From NBLH01 sp050296515 (GTDB lineage Bacteria; Bacteroidota; Bacteroidia; Bacteroidales; NBLH01), in contig JBNKRJ010000105.1 of assembly GCA_050296515.1 (NCBI GenBank), positions 4,956 through 68,955 of the forward strand: 64,000 nucleotides of DNA. Reading direction: 5' to 3'. Shown in pieces: positions 20,129 through 28,748 of this stretch. The notes beneath the pieces were generated by a model, which saw only the letters and a program-made list of their open reading frames with translations, searched no databases and was not told the origin of the DNA. The number at the start of each line of letters is the position of its first letter. Position 1 is the first letter of the stretch. Both the position numbers and the translations under genes were made by a program.

Positions 20129-20334
20129 AAATCAATAGGATTCTGTATAACTTTTGCGGAAATAAAAGAACGGGACTAAATTAGAAATAAGTTCGTAATC
20201 CATTGAAAAATTTGGTAGTCGCAGTGAATCCTGATTTTTTTAGGAAATGCCTAAATTTACGGTTCGTGAAAACTGCTTTTGCAGAGCAAAATATAAGGGT
20301 GGAGATTAATCAGCAATATCCCGGCACTAACTAT

Positions 20335-20447
20335 GCTAGTGTTAAGTCAACTATGATATTTCTGGTAATTAGCAAGGTAACAACACCTGGCTGGTGCACT
20401 TGTCAGGTGTTGTCACCTGACAAATTAGCCCTGACTTGACATTAGTA
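20335..20447. repeat. Palindromic repeat family B, copy 1
   Basis: Runs from GCTAGTGTTAAGTCAAC to CTGACTTGACATTAGTA. Internal hairpin arms AGGTAACAACACCT and AGGTGTTGTCACCT are visible. Related copies lie at 39449, 52944 and 58484. It overlaps the last codons of the DUF1304 gene. Confidence 0.9.
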
Positions 20448-20802
20448 CAAAAATTGATGCGATAATTGCAGGTAATGCCTGAATGATAAATATTTTTTTT
20501 GAAGCTGTTACTGCTCCATATATTCCTGCAACAATAACACAGCCCAGAAAGAACAATCGAATATTTACTTCCCAAGTATGATCAGAAATCAAAAATGACC
20601 AAATTAATCCTGCAGATAAAAAACCGTTATAAAGTCCCTGATTGGCAGCTAATCCTTTTGTTGGTTTGAATAAGTCTTCTGGAAGGGTTTTAAATGTTTT
20701 CTTACCCGCTGTTTCCCATGCAAACATTTCAATCCATAAAATATACAAATGCTCTAGTGCAACTACAGCTGTTAATATTCGCGCAATAACTTCTATCATC
20801 AT
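20425..20802 (-). CDS. DUF1304 family membrane protein
   Basis: A 125-residue protein with four hydrophobic segments and a first helix containing LTAVVALEHLYILWIEMF, typical of DUF1304. NQGLYNGFL in the middle is also characteristic. The function of the family is not established. Its ATG overlaps the TGA of the upstream frame in an ATGA arrangement, which suggests translational coupling with the decayed gene before it. The final residues (about VLMSSQG and the stop) come from the end of a family B repeat, so the native C-terminus has probably been replaced by insertion. Confidence 0.85.
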   Translation of the reverse strand: MMIEVIARILTAVVALEHLYILWIEMFAWETAGKKTFKTLPEDLFKPTKGLAANQGLYNGFLSAGLIWSFLISDHTWEVNIRLFFLGCVIVAGIYGAVTASKKIFIIQALPAIIASIFVLMSSQG

Positions 20803-21136
20803 TTATTTATTAAAAGTTTATATTTTGTCAGTATCCGATTATGACTCTCATTTTCTAAGTAAACACCCATGTCATCGTAAGGCAGACCATGGAAACGAAT
20901 GTATTTGAAATCACTTTCTTTTTTAGCATAAGTTAATTGTTTTCCAGTCAGTATGTAATCCTTCATTGACATGGCCTTGCTCCAACACACTCTTTAAACA
21001 TAGGATTCAAGGCACCTTTTCTGTGGTAGAATTGATATTTATTTCTCGTTCAGGTTTGTTTATTGCATTTTGCACAAACAAGCTACCAGAGATTAATGTG
21101 AGTAAAACACTACAAATCAGTATTTTTTTAATCATA
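20799..21136 (-). pseudogene. Decayed small secreted protein upstream of DUF1304 gene
   Basis: From ATG at 21136 a hydrophobic N-terminus (MIKKILICSVLLTL) leads to INSTTEKVP and then a TGA. Protein-like sequence resumes in other frames: NPMFKECVGARPCQ, then from 20990 AMSMKDYILTGKQLTYAKK to a TGA that overlaps the DUF1304 start. The overlap and continuous coding character suggest one former gene of about 110 residues with at least two frame lesions. I do not recognise the family with confidence; the start faintly recalls an SRPBCC-type fold. Confidence 0.45.
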
Positions 21137-21288
21137 ATTTTTTATTGTAAAGCTTAATTCGTTTTAATCTAACACTAAAGTAATTCATTTTATTAATTTT
21201 TTATAGTTCTTGGTACTATTCTTTAATAAACCTTTTTTGATATCTTTTCATTATTCTAATCCAGGCTTAAAAGGCAGACCCCCTGTTC

Positions 21289-21343
21289 TATACTAAGCCA
21301 GTATGGAATTCCGTTTTACAATATTCCATACGGGCTTAGTATA
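21289..21343. repeat. Palindromic repeat family C, copy 1 (55 bases)
   Basis: TATACTAAGCCAGTATGGAA at one end and ATTCCATACGGGCTTAGTAT at the other form a near-perfect inverted repeat around a 13-base centre. Same-length copies lie at 34058 and 37810. Confidence 0.9.
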
Positions 21344-21440
21344 ATTCTGTTATTTAAAGGCGGCTGGTAAACACGGTACTGATTTACAGGGTTTGCAATT
21401 GATTATGTTAGCATCTTTCACGTTTTTCCCTTTTTTTTAG

Positions 21441-21472
21441 AAAAAGGCCTTCTCATTACAAGAAGGCCTCTC
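21441..21472 (-). terminator. Terminator downstream of the C39-like gene
   Basis: AAGGCCTTCT and AGAAGGCCT form a strong stem with a 7-base loop. On the minus strand the stem is followed by TTTTTCT and more A/T bases. It sits about 155 bases after the stop codon of the minus-strand gene. Confidence 0.75.
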
Positions 21473-21627
21473 AATAAATCAACTATTTCAACCTGAATTC
21501 AATTGATACTTTCGCTTAATAAATATTTTTTATATCATACAGAAGATAGCAAATTTGCATCCTTTCTAATTTTCTTTTTGAATAAAAGCTGGAAATTTAT
21601 TTTCCATAAACAAGCAGAGCATTAATT

Positions 21628-22602
21628 TTACAAGCTTTTACTTATAACAATTGCATTGTCCCACCATATTCCTGTTGTTTTATCAATATCTTCAGCCCTA
21701 TAATAACGATCTATTCCTTTAGGGCTTCCATCACTATATGTTTTGTTAATCCCATATGGATCATATATTTCGTAAAATGTATTACCATCAACCACCTTGT
21801 ATCCTTTAACAACAATAAAGTGCCCCCAGCCAGGTTCATCAGCACTATAGAATCTATCAACATGATGTTTTGCATTTGCCTGGTACCTTATGTAGTACAT
21901 ATCAGGATTAACTATCAGTATATTTCCGTTATCTAATTCATTTTTTAACACATCAATTGTAGTAATTGGTATGGTATAGTTGCTAACTCCTGATTTGTCC
22001 AGGTAATTTGTGATGTCATCTGTGTACCACCAGCCACCATCAGGACGATAAGTTGCCCTGGCATCTTCACAGGTTGCTGAAAAATCAGGGTAAACCCATT
22101 TTACAGCCATGGTAACAGATGCAGGGCCACAATTAGAATAGGAATATGGGCCTGTATTTCCCTGATCTACGTACCAGTCGTAATCAACGTTATTACTAAC
22201 TTCTTCTGAAATTGTTACTCCAAGCCCCCACTTTCTCGATGTAGTTAGTTCCGGAATTGTAATTGTTTTGCTTGTGGTAACTGTATCAATACCGTCACTT
22301 ACTCTTAAGGTTATAATTACATCTTGAGCTTCGCCAAAATCAGGAATGGAAAAAGTCGTTGTTGCTTTTTTAGTACTGTTAAAAGAAATAGCTTCAGAAC
22401 TGCAACTCCAAAGAAATGATAGTTCATCACCATCAAGATCTGTTGCCATTTGCTCCAAAACAAACTCATCTATATTATCTTTATAAATAAAATCGGCTAC
22501 AGGGGCATTATTATCTTCTGTAGATAGTTCACCAATATTCGTTTGTTTTGTGCAGGAAAAAAAGAAAACCAAGAGTGATAATAAAAGCAAAATTTTTCTC
22601 AT
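21628..22602 (-). CDS. C39-like cysteine peptidase lipoprotein with PKD-like domain
   Basis: A 324-residue protein with a lipobox (FFFSC, Cys17). Residues about 30-120 form a PKD/Ig-like domain (VADFIY, DLDGDELSFLW). The rest is a papain-like C39_2 domain: C158 in YSNCGPASVTMA, H261 in GWGHFIVVKGY and D281 in YEIYDPYG are the expected catalytic triad, with Q147 as possible oxyanion residue. C39-like proteins cut peptide bonds, classically leader peptides after Gly-Gly. This one is predicted to sit on the cell surface or in the periplasm. It follows the SusC/SusD/Calx-beta set on the same strand, but 502 bases and a terminator separate them, so it is probably its own transcript. Confidence 0.85.
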   Translation of the reverse strand: MRKILLLLSLLVFFFSCTKQTNIGELSTEDNNAPVADFIYKDNIDEFVLEQMATDLDGDELSFLWSCSSEAISFNSTKKATTTFSIPDFGEAQDVIITLRVSDGIDTVTTSKTITIPELTTSRKWGLGVTISEEVSNNVDYDWYVDQGNTGPYSYSNCGPASVTMAVKWVYPDFSATCEDARATYRPDGGWWYTDDITNYLDKSGVSNYTIPITTIDVLKNELDNGNILIVNPDMYYIRYQANAKHHVDRFYSADEPGWGHFIVVKGYKVVDGNTFYEIYDPYGINKTYSDGSPKGIDRYYRAEDIDKTTGIWWDNAIVISKSL

Positions 22603-22839
22603 AACTAGATTTTTTAATGTAGGATTGATTAAATTTTAGAACTGATTTTAACAGGTTCTTTAATTCATCAACCAAATAAATAATTTATTATAAGGATTAC
22701 TGCAAACCTTTGTTTTAAATTTGCAATTTGTCCTGTGTTTTAAGATTACAAGCCTCACAAAGGTATTTAGTTAAAGGTGAAAATTCTAATTTTATTAGCT
22801 GAATATTTGCTACTTTTTTACTACAATGCTTATAATTGG

Positions 22840-23040
22840 ATGAAACCCTCATTGAGGGATTAGCTTACGCTGAGCCCATTTGGGGTTAACTTAACATAGT
22901 GATCTTATGAGCAAAGCGAATAATCGCTCCACAATAAGAACATGATTAACCTTGCGAAGCAAGCTCATAAACTCCATGTAAATAGTTTAAGAAACGTGAA
23001 TAAATATCAACTACTTAACTAAAATTTAAACAAGTGAAAA
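22840..23040. repeat. Interspersed repeat family A, copy 2 (longest copy)
   Basis: Begins GATGAAACCCTCATTGAGGG, where CCCTCA and TGAGGG form a small palindrome, and ends TTTAAACAAGTGAAAA. About 200 bases. It shares both ends with the copy in the GH43-like pseudogene and its first part (GATTAGCTTACGCT) with 37720-37800. It occupies the gap between the Calx-beta and C39-like genes. Confidence 0.85.
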
Positions 23041-23066
23041 TGCCCACATAAACCAATGTGGGCATA
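23041..23066 (-). terminator. Terminator after the SusC/SusD/Calx-beta operon
   Basis: GCCCACAT and ATGTGGGC form a stem with a 6-base loop, followed on the minus strand by CATTTTC. It lies 39 bases after the Calx-beta stop codon and directly abuts the end of the family A repeat. Confidence 0.7.
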
Positions 23067-23104
23067 AATCAGAAAATTAACCTAAATACTACTTATGAGA
23101 AGTT

Positions 23105-24025
23105 TTACTCCTGTGTCATTGTAGATGAGGAAACAAACTCCCACCACCAGTCACCATCATATGTTCCATCAGGTGCCATCCACTTTACGCCCCAGTTCTG
23201 GAAAGCAAAGACATATTTGCCATCTGTATTGGTAGTGTAAGTACCCACAAGTGGTACCTCCAGCGGTTTTCCGTAATTATTGCTTCCGTCAGGGCCCATG
23301 GTAGCTGGATCTCCTACACAAAAAGCATGATAATACCCGTTTCCATAGGCTTCAGCTATTTGGGTAGGTCCGGCAGCAATTGTAATTGTTTCTGCATCAA
23401 TATCAACAGTGGCTTTAACAACAAAATCTCCGTAGGGTTGTTTACTCCATCCAAATGCGCTAATCAGCAGTCCGTTAGGGTCGTTTGGATCTACTTTGAC
23501 TGCTGAATTCCACCAATAAGAACCCCACCATATTGGGGTACATTCACTATAATAACTTCCTTCAAAGTTTTTCAAAGGGTGTTCATCATCAACAATAGTA
23601 ACAAGGAGCTTTTCTTTACCATCAATACCAAGATCAAAGCCAGCGGTTGCAGATGTAATTTCTATATAAAATTGCCTTGTCCCATCAGCCTTATCATTAT
23701 CAATAGGGGAAATATTGATTTTGGCATTTCCATACCCATTTTCAAACACTACATTTGTAGAAGAAATAGAAAAATCTTCTCCTTCTGTAGCAGGAGCATC
23801 AATTCCACTGGTACTAACAGATAGGGTACATTCGGCACGGTCATTATTTGCTGTAACAGAATATAATTCAACTGATATTGAAGCCCCATCTTCGTTGAGT
23901 GTGGCAGTTCTAACTGAAAAAGCAATATAGTTTACATCTTCAAGCAATATTGGATCGTTTTTCTCACATCCAAACATAACCACTGTGATAAATAACAGCA
24001 CTAATATTTTATATTTAGTTCTCAT
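23105..24025 (-). CDS. Calx-beta domain surface lipoprotein in SusE/F position
   Basis: I start at ATG 24025 (a TTG at 24034 would add three residues), giving a lipoprotein signal MRTKYKILVLL to VVMFGC. Residues about 30-150 form a Calx-beta domain (LNEDGASISVEL, ATEGEDFSISS, TIVDDE). The C-terminal half has many Trp/Tyr residues (IWWGSYWW, WKQ-like and GDWWWEF motifs) and no known catalytic pattern. It follows SusD by 31 bases, the place of SusE/SusF-type surface binding proteins. It probably binds the locus substrate. The specific ligand cannot be read from sequence. Confidence 0.8.
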   Translation of the reverse strand: MRTKYKILVLLFITVVMFGCEKNDPILLEDVNYIAFSVRTATLNEDGASISVELYSVTANNDRAECTLSVSTSGIDAPATEGEDFSISSTNVVFENGYGNAKINISPIDNDKADGTRQFYIEITSATAGFDLGIDGKEKLLVTIVDDEHPLKNFEGSYYSECTPIWWGSYWWNSAVKVDPNDPNGLLISAFGWSKQPYGDFVVKATVDIDAETITIAAGPTQIAEAYGNGYYHAFCVGDPATMGPDGSNNYGKPLEVPLVGTYTTNTDGKYVFAFQNWGVKWMAPDGTYDGDWWWEFVSSSTMTQE

Positions 24026-24056
24026 TTTTAACAATTTTTCGTTTATTACTTCAAGA

Positions 24057-25466
24057 TTAGTAGGGGTTTTGCTCTAAATTGGGATTAACATCCAACTGAT
24101 TAATTGGAATTGCCATCACCCACCTGTTATCAGGGAAAGGGATGTCAATGTTTGCAGCAGTAATTGTCGAATTTTCTGCTTCATCTCTATCCAATGAACG
24201 TCCTGTTCTTGTTAAATCCCATTTTTGATTCCCTTCAAAACAAAGTTCTTTCCTCCTCTCATCATAAATGTCTTGCAATGTAACAGTCTCAGATGCAGTT
24301 AACCCACGGTTGGTTCTTATTACATTATAATCATTCAATGCATCATAACCAGTAGCTCCATTTAAAGTTGCTTCTGCACGGATTAAGTACATTTCAGACA
24401 ATCGTAATACAGGGATATTGTTGACTGAGATGTTGCCATCTTTTCCTGGATATTTTGCTGGCCAGGAATAACCTGGGTATTCTGGAGATTGAACATACAG
24501 ATCTCTTCTAATATCATTTGGCTCAAATGTACTTAATAATTGTTCTGTTGCACATAAATCTCCATATCCATCAGGTGATACAATGTTACCTATTTCGTTG
24601 TAATAATCATTTATTTTATATTCTGAAGTAGTTGTGCCGCATACCTCAAAAATGATTTCACTTGCCTCATTAATCCCCCATACGCCAATGTAGTTAGACG
24701 GTGTGTACATGAAAAACAAGGTACTGGAAATCACCCTGTTAGAGTAGTCTGCAGCAGTTTGCCAATCCTCCATGTACAAAGCTACTTTGGCTTTTAATGC
24801 GTTGGCAGTGTGCCTGTCAGCAGTTGCTCTTGTTGAATTCCCAATTGCCCTTGTTGATGTACCCATTAGCTCAATAGCATTGTCTAAATCGCTATTGATT
24901 TGGGTATAAACCTCAGCAACAGTATTTCTTGCAGGAAATGTTAATTCCGTTTTTAAAACTATTGGTACTCCGGGTGATTGCGGGTTATGCGTATAAGGTT
25001 GTCCGTATGTCCTTACCAAATCGAAATATGCCAAGGCTCTAATAAAATAGCACTCTCCTTTTATATGATCCAGCTCTTCATCATCAACGGTTGGATCCTC
25101 TAATTTATCAGCATACTCAAGTACATTATTTGCCCTGGAAATTGCAAAATATGCCGGTCCCCATAGAAAAGATGCTGTTGATGGGTTAATTTCAAATGCA
25201 TACCATTCCCGAAACCGACCTGAATTCATAGGACTGCCTTTTAAATTTCCTCCTAGCAAATCACCATTGACAACAAAGTTCCTGCCATACCAGGGTACAG
25301 CATACAGTGGTGCATATGCACCGTTTGTTGCAAGGACTAATCCATCAAAAGTAGATAAGGCTAATTCTGTGTTTAACGCATATTTTGGCTCCCGCTCCAA
25401 ATAATCTTTACAAGATGTAAACAATAGTACAAGAAGTACTATTATTGTTAAATATTTTATCTTCAT
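24057..25466 (-). CDS. SusD/RagB-type surface binding lipoprotein
   Basis: ATG 25466 is preferred over TTG 25475 because it gives the usual lipoprotein signal (VLLFTSC, Cys19). The 469-residue protein shows the SusD pattern: CKDYLEREP at the mature N-terminus, helical TPR-like core with RANNVLEYAD and RALAYFDLVRTYG, and the C-terminal LRLSEMYLIRAEA, IRTNRGL and YDERRKELCFEGNQKWDLTR motifs. SusD proteins cap the SusC barrel and bind the ligand. It starts 20 bases after SusC and precedes the Calx-beta lipoprotein. No glycosidase is nearby, so the ligand may be a peptide, glycopeptide or a glycan processed elsewhere. Confidence 0.93.
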   Translation of the reverse strand: MKIKYLTIIVLLVLLFTSCKDYLEREPKYALNTELALSTFDGLVLATNGAYAPLYAVPWYGRNFVVNGDLLGGNLKGSPMNSGRFREWYAFEINPSTASFLWGPAYFAISRANNVLEYADKLEDPTVDDEELDHIKGECYFIRALAYFDLVRTYGQPYTHNPQSPGVPIVLKTELTFPARNTVAEVYTQINSDLDNAIELMGTSTRAIGNSTRATADRHTANALKAKVALYMEDWQTAADYSNRVISSTLFFMYTPSNYIGVWGINEASEIIFEVCGTTTSEYKINDYYNEIGNIVSPDGYGDLCATEQLLSTFEPNDIRRDLYVQSPEYPGYSWPAKYPGKDGNISVNNIPVLRLSEMYLIRAEATLNGATGYDALNDYNVIRTNRGLTASETVTLQDIYDERRKELCFEGNQKWDLTRTGRSLDRDEAENSTITAANIDIPFPDNRWVMAIPINQLDVNPNLEQNPY

Positions 25467-25485
25467 TTTATCCAATTTTTTTTTG

Positions 25486-28467
25486 TTAAAAACCTAATTT
25501 AATTCCAAATAGTACTTTCTTTGCCATCGGGTAAGTTAAATTCTCATAAGCAGTATAAGGGCGCTCAGGATTCCAATAGCTTATATCATGCCAATAATAC
25601 AAGTTGTTTCCTTCAACAAAAATGTTTGCTGAGCTGAGCCCGACTTTTTGAACAATTGATAGTGGTAATGAATAGCTAAGTGCCAATGATTTAAGGCTAA
25701 GGTAGTCTCCTTTTTGAAGGTAGCGCGTACTTGCCGTGATGTTTGAGCCAGAAGTATTATAAGCTACAGGTTTAGGAACGGAAACAATATCTCCTGGTTG
25801 TTTCCAATAATCTAATTGGTCTGCAGCAACATTTTCTCCTATATAAACACCATCATTTCGGCTATAACCTGACTCCATTAAATGTAAATAATGGCCAAGC
25901 TTATACTCAAATTGGGCGCTCAATAAAAGACCTTTCCAAGATGCCTTTAAGCTAAAACCACCTATAAATTTTGGTGCAATTTGTCCGGTTACAATCTTCC
26001 TGGCATTTCCAACTTCTTCAGTTAACTTGCCATCTTCGTTATACCACATTCCTGCTCCTGTAGCGGGGTTGACCCCTGCCCAGTCATACAGGTACCATTG
26101 CATATGAGGCCCACCAACAACATGTACTGCCCTGTTGTAAGAATCAGCAACTTCTATAGTGTCAGCTCCGGCTAAATCAAGTATTTCTGTTTTATTATGA
26201 GCAATATTAAAACCAATGTTAACCGATAAATCAGGGGTTTTGACTACGTCTCCATCTACAGAAAATTCAATACCTGTGTTCCTTAAGGCTCCAATATTCT
26301 GTCTTTGATAATCATCACCTGAAGTTAATGGCAGAGGAACATTAAGCAACATATCCTCAGTTTTTCTATCATAAGCATCAATTGATGCATTTATCCTTTT
26401 GAATACTACTATATCCAAGCCAATATTGAGTTCTTTGCTTTTTTCCCACGTTAAATTATCATTGGGCTCGCCACCAGGATAATACGTATTAGTCCCATTG
26501 TAAGTAGCTGATGCATAACTACCATAAAACTCATAATCACCAATATTAAAGTTTCCACTTGTACCATAACTTGTTCTAAGTTTTAAGAGATTTATGGCTT
26601 CTAAATCACTTAAAAAAGATTCATTATGTAAATTCCATGATGCCCCTAAAGAGTAAAAAGTACCCCACCTGGTATCAGGGGAAAACCTTGAGGTTGCATC
26701 CCAACGAAGACTTCCTGTTACAATATATTTGTCAGCATAATTGTAATCTGCTGTTCCAAAAACTGACACCATGCTAAATTCAGTCATACGCTCACCAGCA
26801 AATTGATTATTAGCAGGTGCTAAGCCAACATAGGGTAATAAATCTGTAACGCCACCTTCAGCCCAAGCTTCTAATGAATTATATTTTGTATATTGTATTT
26901 CGTGGCCAATTAATGCCCTAATACCATGATTGCTTATTTGAGTGGTATATTCAAGTGTATTGGACATTTGCAAGTCAAGGTTTTGATTAATTGTCTCACT
27001 AGGAAACCCTCCTCCATTATTGACCCCTACAGGAGTATCTTCAGCCCAGTAAAAGCGACCATTAGAAACGAAATAATCCAAAGAGTTTGTGGTTCTAAAT
27101 TTTAGTCCTTTAATTGGATTTAACTCCAAATATAAGGTTGGAGAAAACCTTTTGTCCTGGCTAAACCTTTCATTGCTGTTAATTAAGCCTAAAATGTTAT
27201 AGCCTGAATTATTTCCCATTTCATTGTTCCAATTATATGAACCATCAGCATTGTAAGGTTGTACCCATGGTAACATTCTCATTGCGCCAAAAATTGGGTA
27301 TGCGTAATACAAATTCTGCGGGAAGTCACTACTTTTCATAAATGCACCTTTGAACCTTGCACCAATGGTTATTAGGTTACTTGCTTTATGTTCAAAGTTT
27401 ATTGTGGCATTATATCGTTCATAATCATTCCCTATTAGGATTCCATCTTCTTTATAATACCCCAGCGAAATAAAGAACTTGTTTTTTTCATCACCTCCTG
27501 ATGCACTGAAGCCAATATCCCTAATATCCCCAACTCTAAAGATGTTATCAACCCAATCATGTTGAGGACGGTTAAGTAGTGTTTCCGGAAAAAGAACATC
27601 CGGATCCTGGTTTGCATTTGTAAGTGCTGTTCTGCTCCAATCAAGTAACTCTTTAGAATTCATCATCCTAAAGCCTTGATCATTTGATAGAGTAGAAACC
27701 CCTCCTTTTAGTCTTACTTCAAATTTGGTTTTACCTTTTGTTCCTGATTTGGTATTAATCATAACAACTCCATTTGCTGCACGCGAACCATAAATTGAAG
27801 CTGCTGCTGCATCTTTTAAAATTGTAATTGATTCAATATCATCAGGGTTGTAAGTAGACATTATATCCTGAACACCAAAAGTTCCGGCGCTATAATCACC
27901 TGAAACAACGGGAACCCCATCAACAACATACAGCGGTCTGTTGTCTGCATTTATAGAGCTCATGCCTCGAACAAATACTTGGGTAAATACACCTGGTTGT
28001 CCTGAAGAGTGCCCAACATGTACCCCGGCAACCTTGCCTTGTAATGCTTTCATTGCGCTTGATACATTAGCTGATTCTATATCATCGTTCCCTAAAACAC
28101 CAAGCGATCCTGTTGCAGCTTCTCTACTAGTTTTTCCATAAGCAACAACAATTACTTCATCAATGTCTGATGCTTCAACCTCTAGCTGAACATCGTAAAG
28201 AGACTGCCCCTCAACAAGTTCAATCTCTTTTTGCTTGTAGCCTATAAATTTAAAGACTATGATAGCGTCAGGTTGATCAACTAAAAGTGTGTAATTGCCA
28301 TCAAAGTCTGTAATAGAACCTGTAGTGGTACCTTTAACTAGCATATTTGCTCCTACCAATGGATCGCCCGAATCAGCATCCGTCACTCTCCCGGTAATAC
28401 TAGTTTGAGCATTTGAATAACTTGCGAAATACAAAATGCACAAAAACATTAATAATACTTTTCTCAT
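25486..28467 (-). CDS. SusC/RagA-type TonB-dependent transporter
   Basis: A 993-residue outer-membrane protein. Signal peptide about 1-20 (ending SNA-Q); a carboxypeptidase-regulatory-like sandwich (about 22-105, ITGRVTDADSGDPLVGANM); plug domain (about 115-235) with LQGKVAGVHV, VFVRGMSSI and PLYVVDGVPV; then the 22-strand barrel ending in KKVLFGIKLGF with the terminal Phe. Length is at the short end of normal for SusC. No N-terminal STN signalling domain is present, so regulation is not by a sigma/anti-sigma pair through this protein. The TPR-HTH protein just upstream is the probable regulator. Confidence 0.94.
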   Translation of the reverse strand: MRKVLLMFLCILYFASYSNAQTSITGRVTDADSGDPLVGANMLVKGTTTGSITDFDGNYTLLVDQPDAIIVFKFIGYKQKEIELVEGQSLYDVQLEVEASDIDEVIVVAYGKTSREAATGSLGVLGNDDIESANVSSAMKALQGKVAGVHVGHSSGQPGVFTQVFVRGMSSINADNRPLYVVDGVPVVSGDYSAGTFGVQDIMSTYNPDDIESITILKDAAAASIYGSRAANGVVMINTKSGTKGKTKFEVRLKGGVSTLSNDQGFRMMNSKELLDWSRTALTNANQDPDVLFPETLLNRPQHDWVDNIFRVGDIRDIGFSASGGDEKNKFFISLGYYKEDGILIGNDYERYNATINFEHKASNLITIGARFKGAFMKSSDFPQNLYYAYPIFGAMRMLPWVQPYNADGSYNWNNEMGNNSGYNILGLINSNERFSQDKRFSPTLYLELNPIKGLKFRTTNSLDYFVSNGRFYWAEDTPVGVNNGGGFPSETINQNLDLQMSNTLEYTTQISNHGIRALIGHEIQYTKYNSLEAWAEGGVTDLLPYVGLAPANNQFAGERMTEFSMVSVFGTADYNYADKYIVTGSLRWDATSRFSPDTRWGTFYSLGASWNLHNESFLSDLEAINLLKLRTSYGTSGNFNIGDYEFYGSYASATYNGTNTYYPGGEPNDNLTWEKSKELNIGLDIVVFKRINASIDAYDRKTEDMLLNVPLPLTSGDDYQRQNIGALRNTGIEFSVDGDVVKTPDLSVNIGFNIAHNKTEILDLAGADTIEVADSYNRAVHVVGGPHMQWYLYDWAGVNPATGAGMWYNEDGKLTEEVGNARKIVTGQIAPKFIGGFSLKASWKGLLLSAQFEYKLGHYLHLMESGYSRNDGVYIGENVAADQLDYWKQPGDIVSVPKPVAYNTSGSNITASTRYLQKGDYLSLKSLALSYSLPLSIVQKVGLSSANIFVEGNNLYYWHDISYWNPERPYTAYENLTYPMAKKVLFGIKLGF

Positions 28468-28748
28468 AAAATTAGATTTTAGGAATTAATAATTTGGGGG
28501 ATTGGGTTAGCCAGATCAACAGTTCCCCAAAGTTGTTGACCGATTGCAATATTAGTCAGTTATATTTCGAGATTGGGCCTTTTGCATTCAGAAAAAATGC
28601 TACATTATTACTACAGCCTGATTTTTTTAATGAAATAAGAGATACTTAACAGTCTGATTATGAATTTGTGTGGTAGTTTTTAATTATTTTAACGACACCC
28701 TTTGGATAAGGATTAACAATTAAGGTTCAAGAAATACACAAGTGCTGA

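Noticed and set aside
20203..20439. Plus-strand frame of 78 codons
   Set aside because: Starts at a non-ATG codon, its second half is the family B repeat, and it overlaps the end of the DUF1304 gene.
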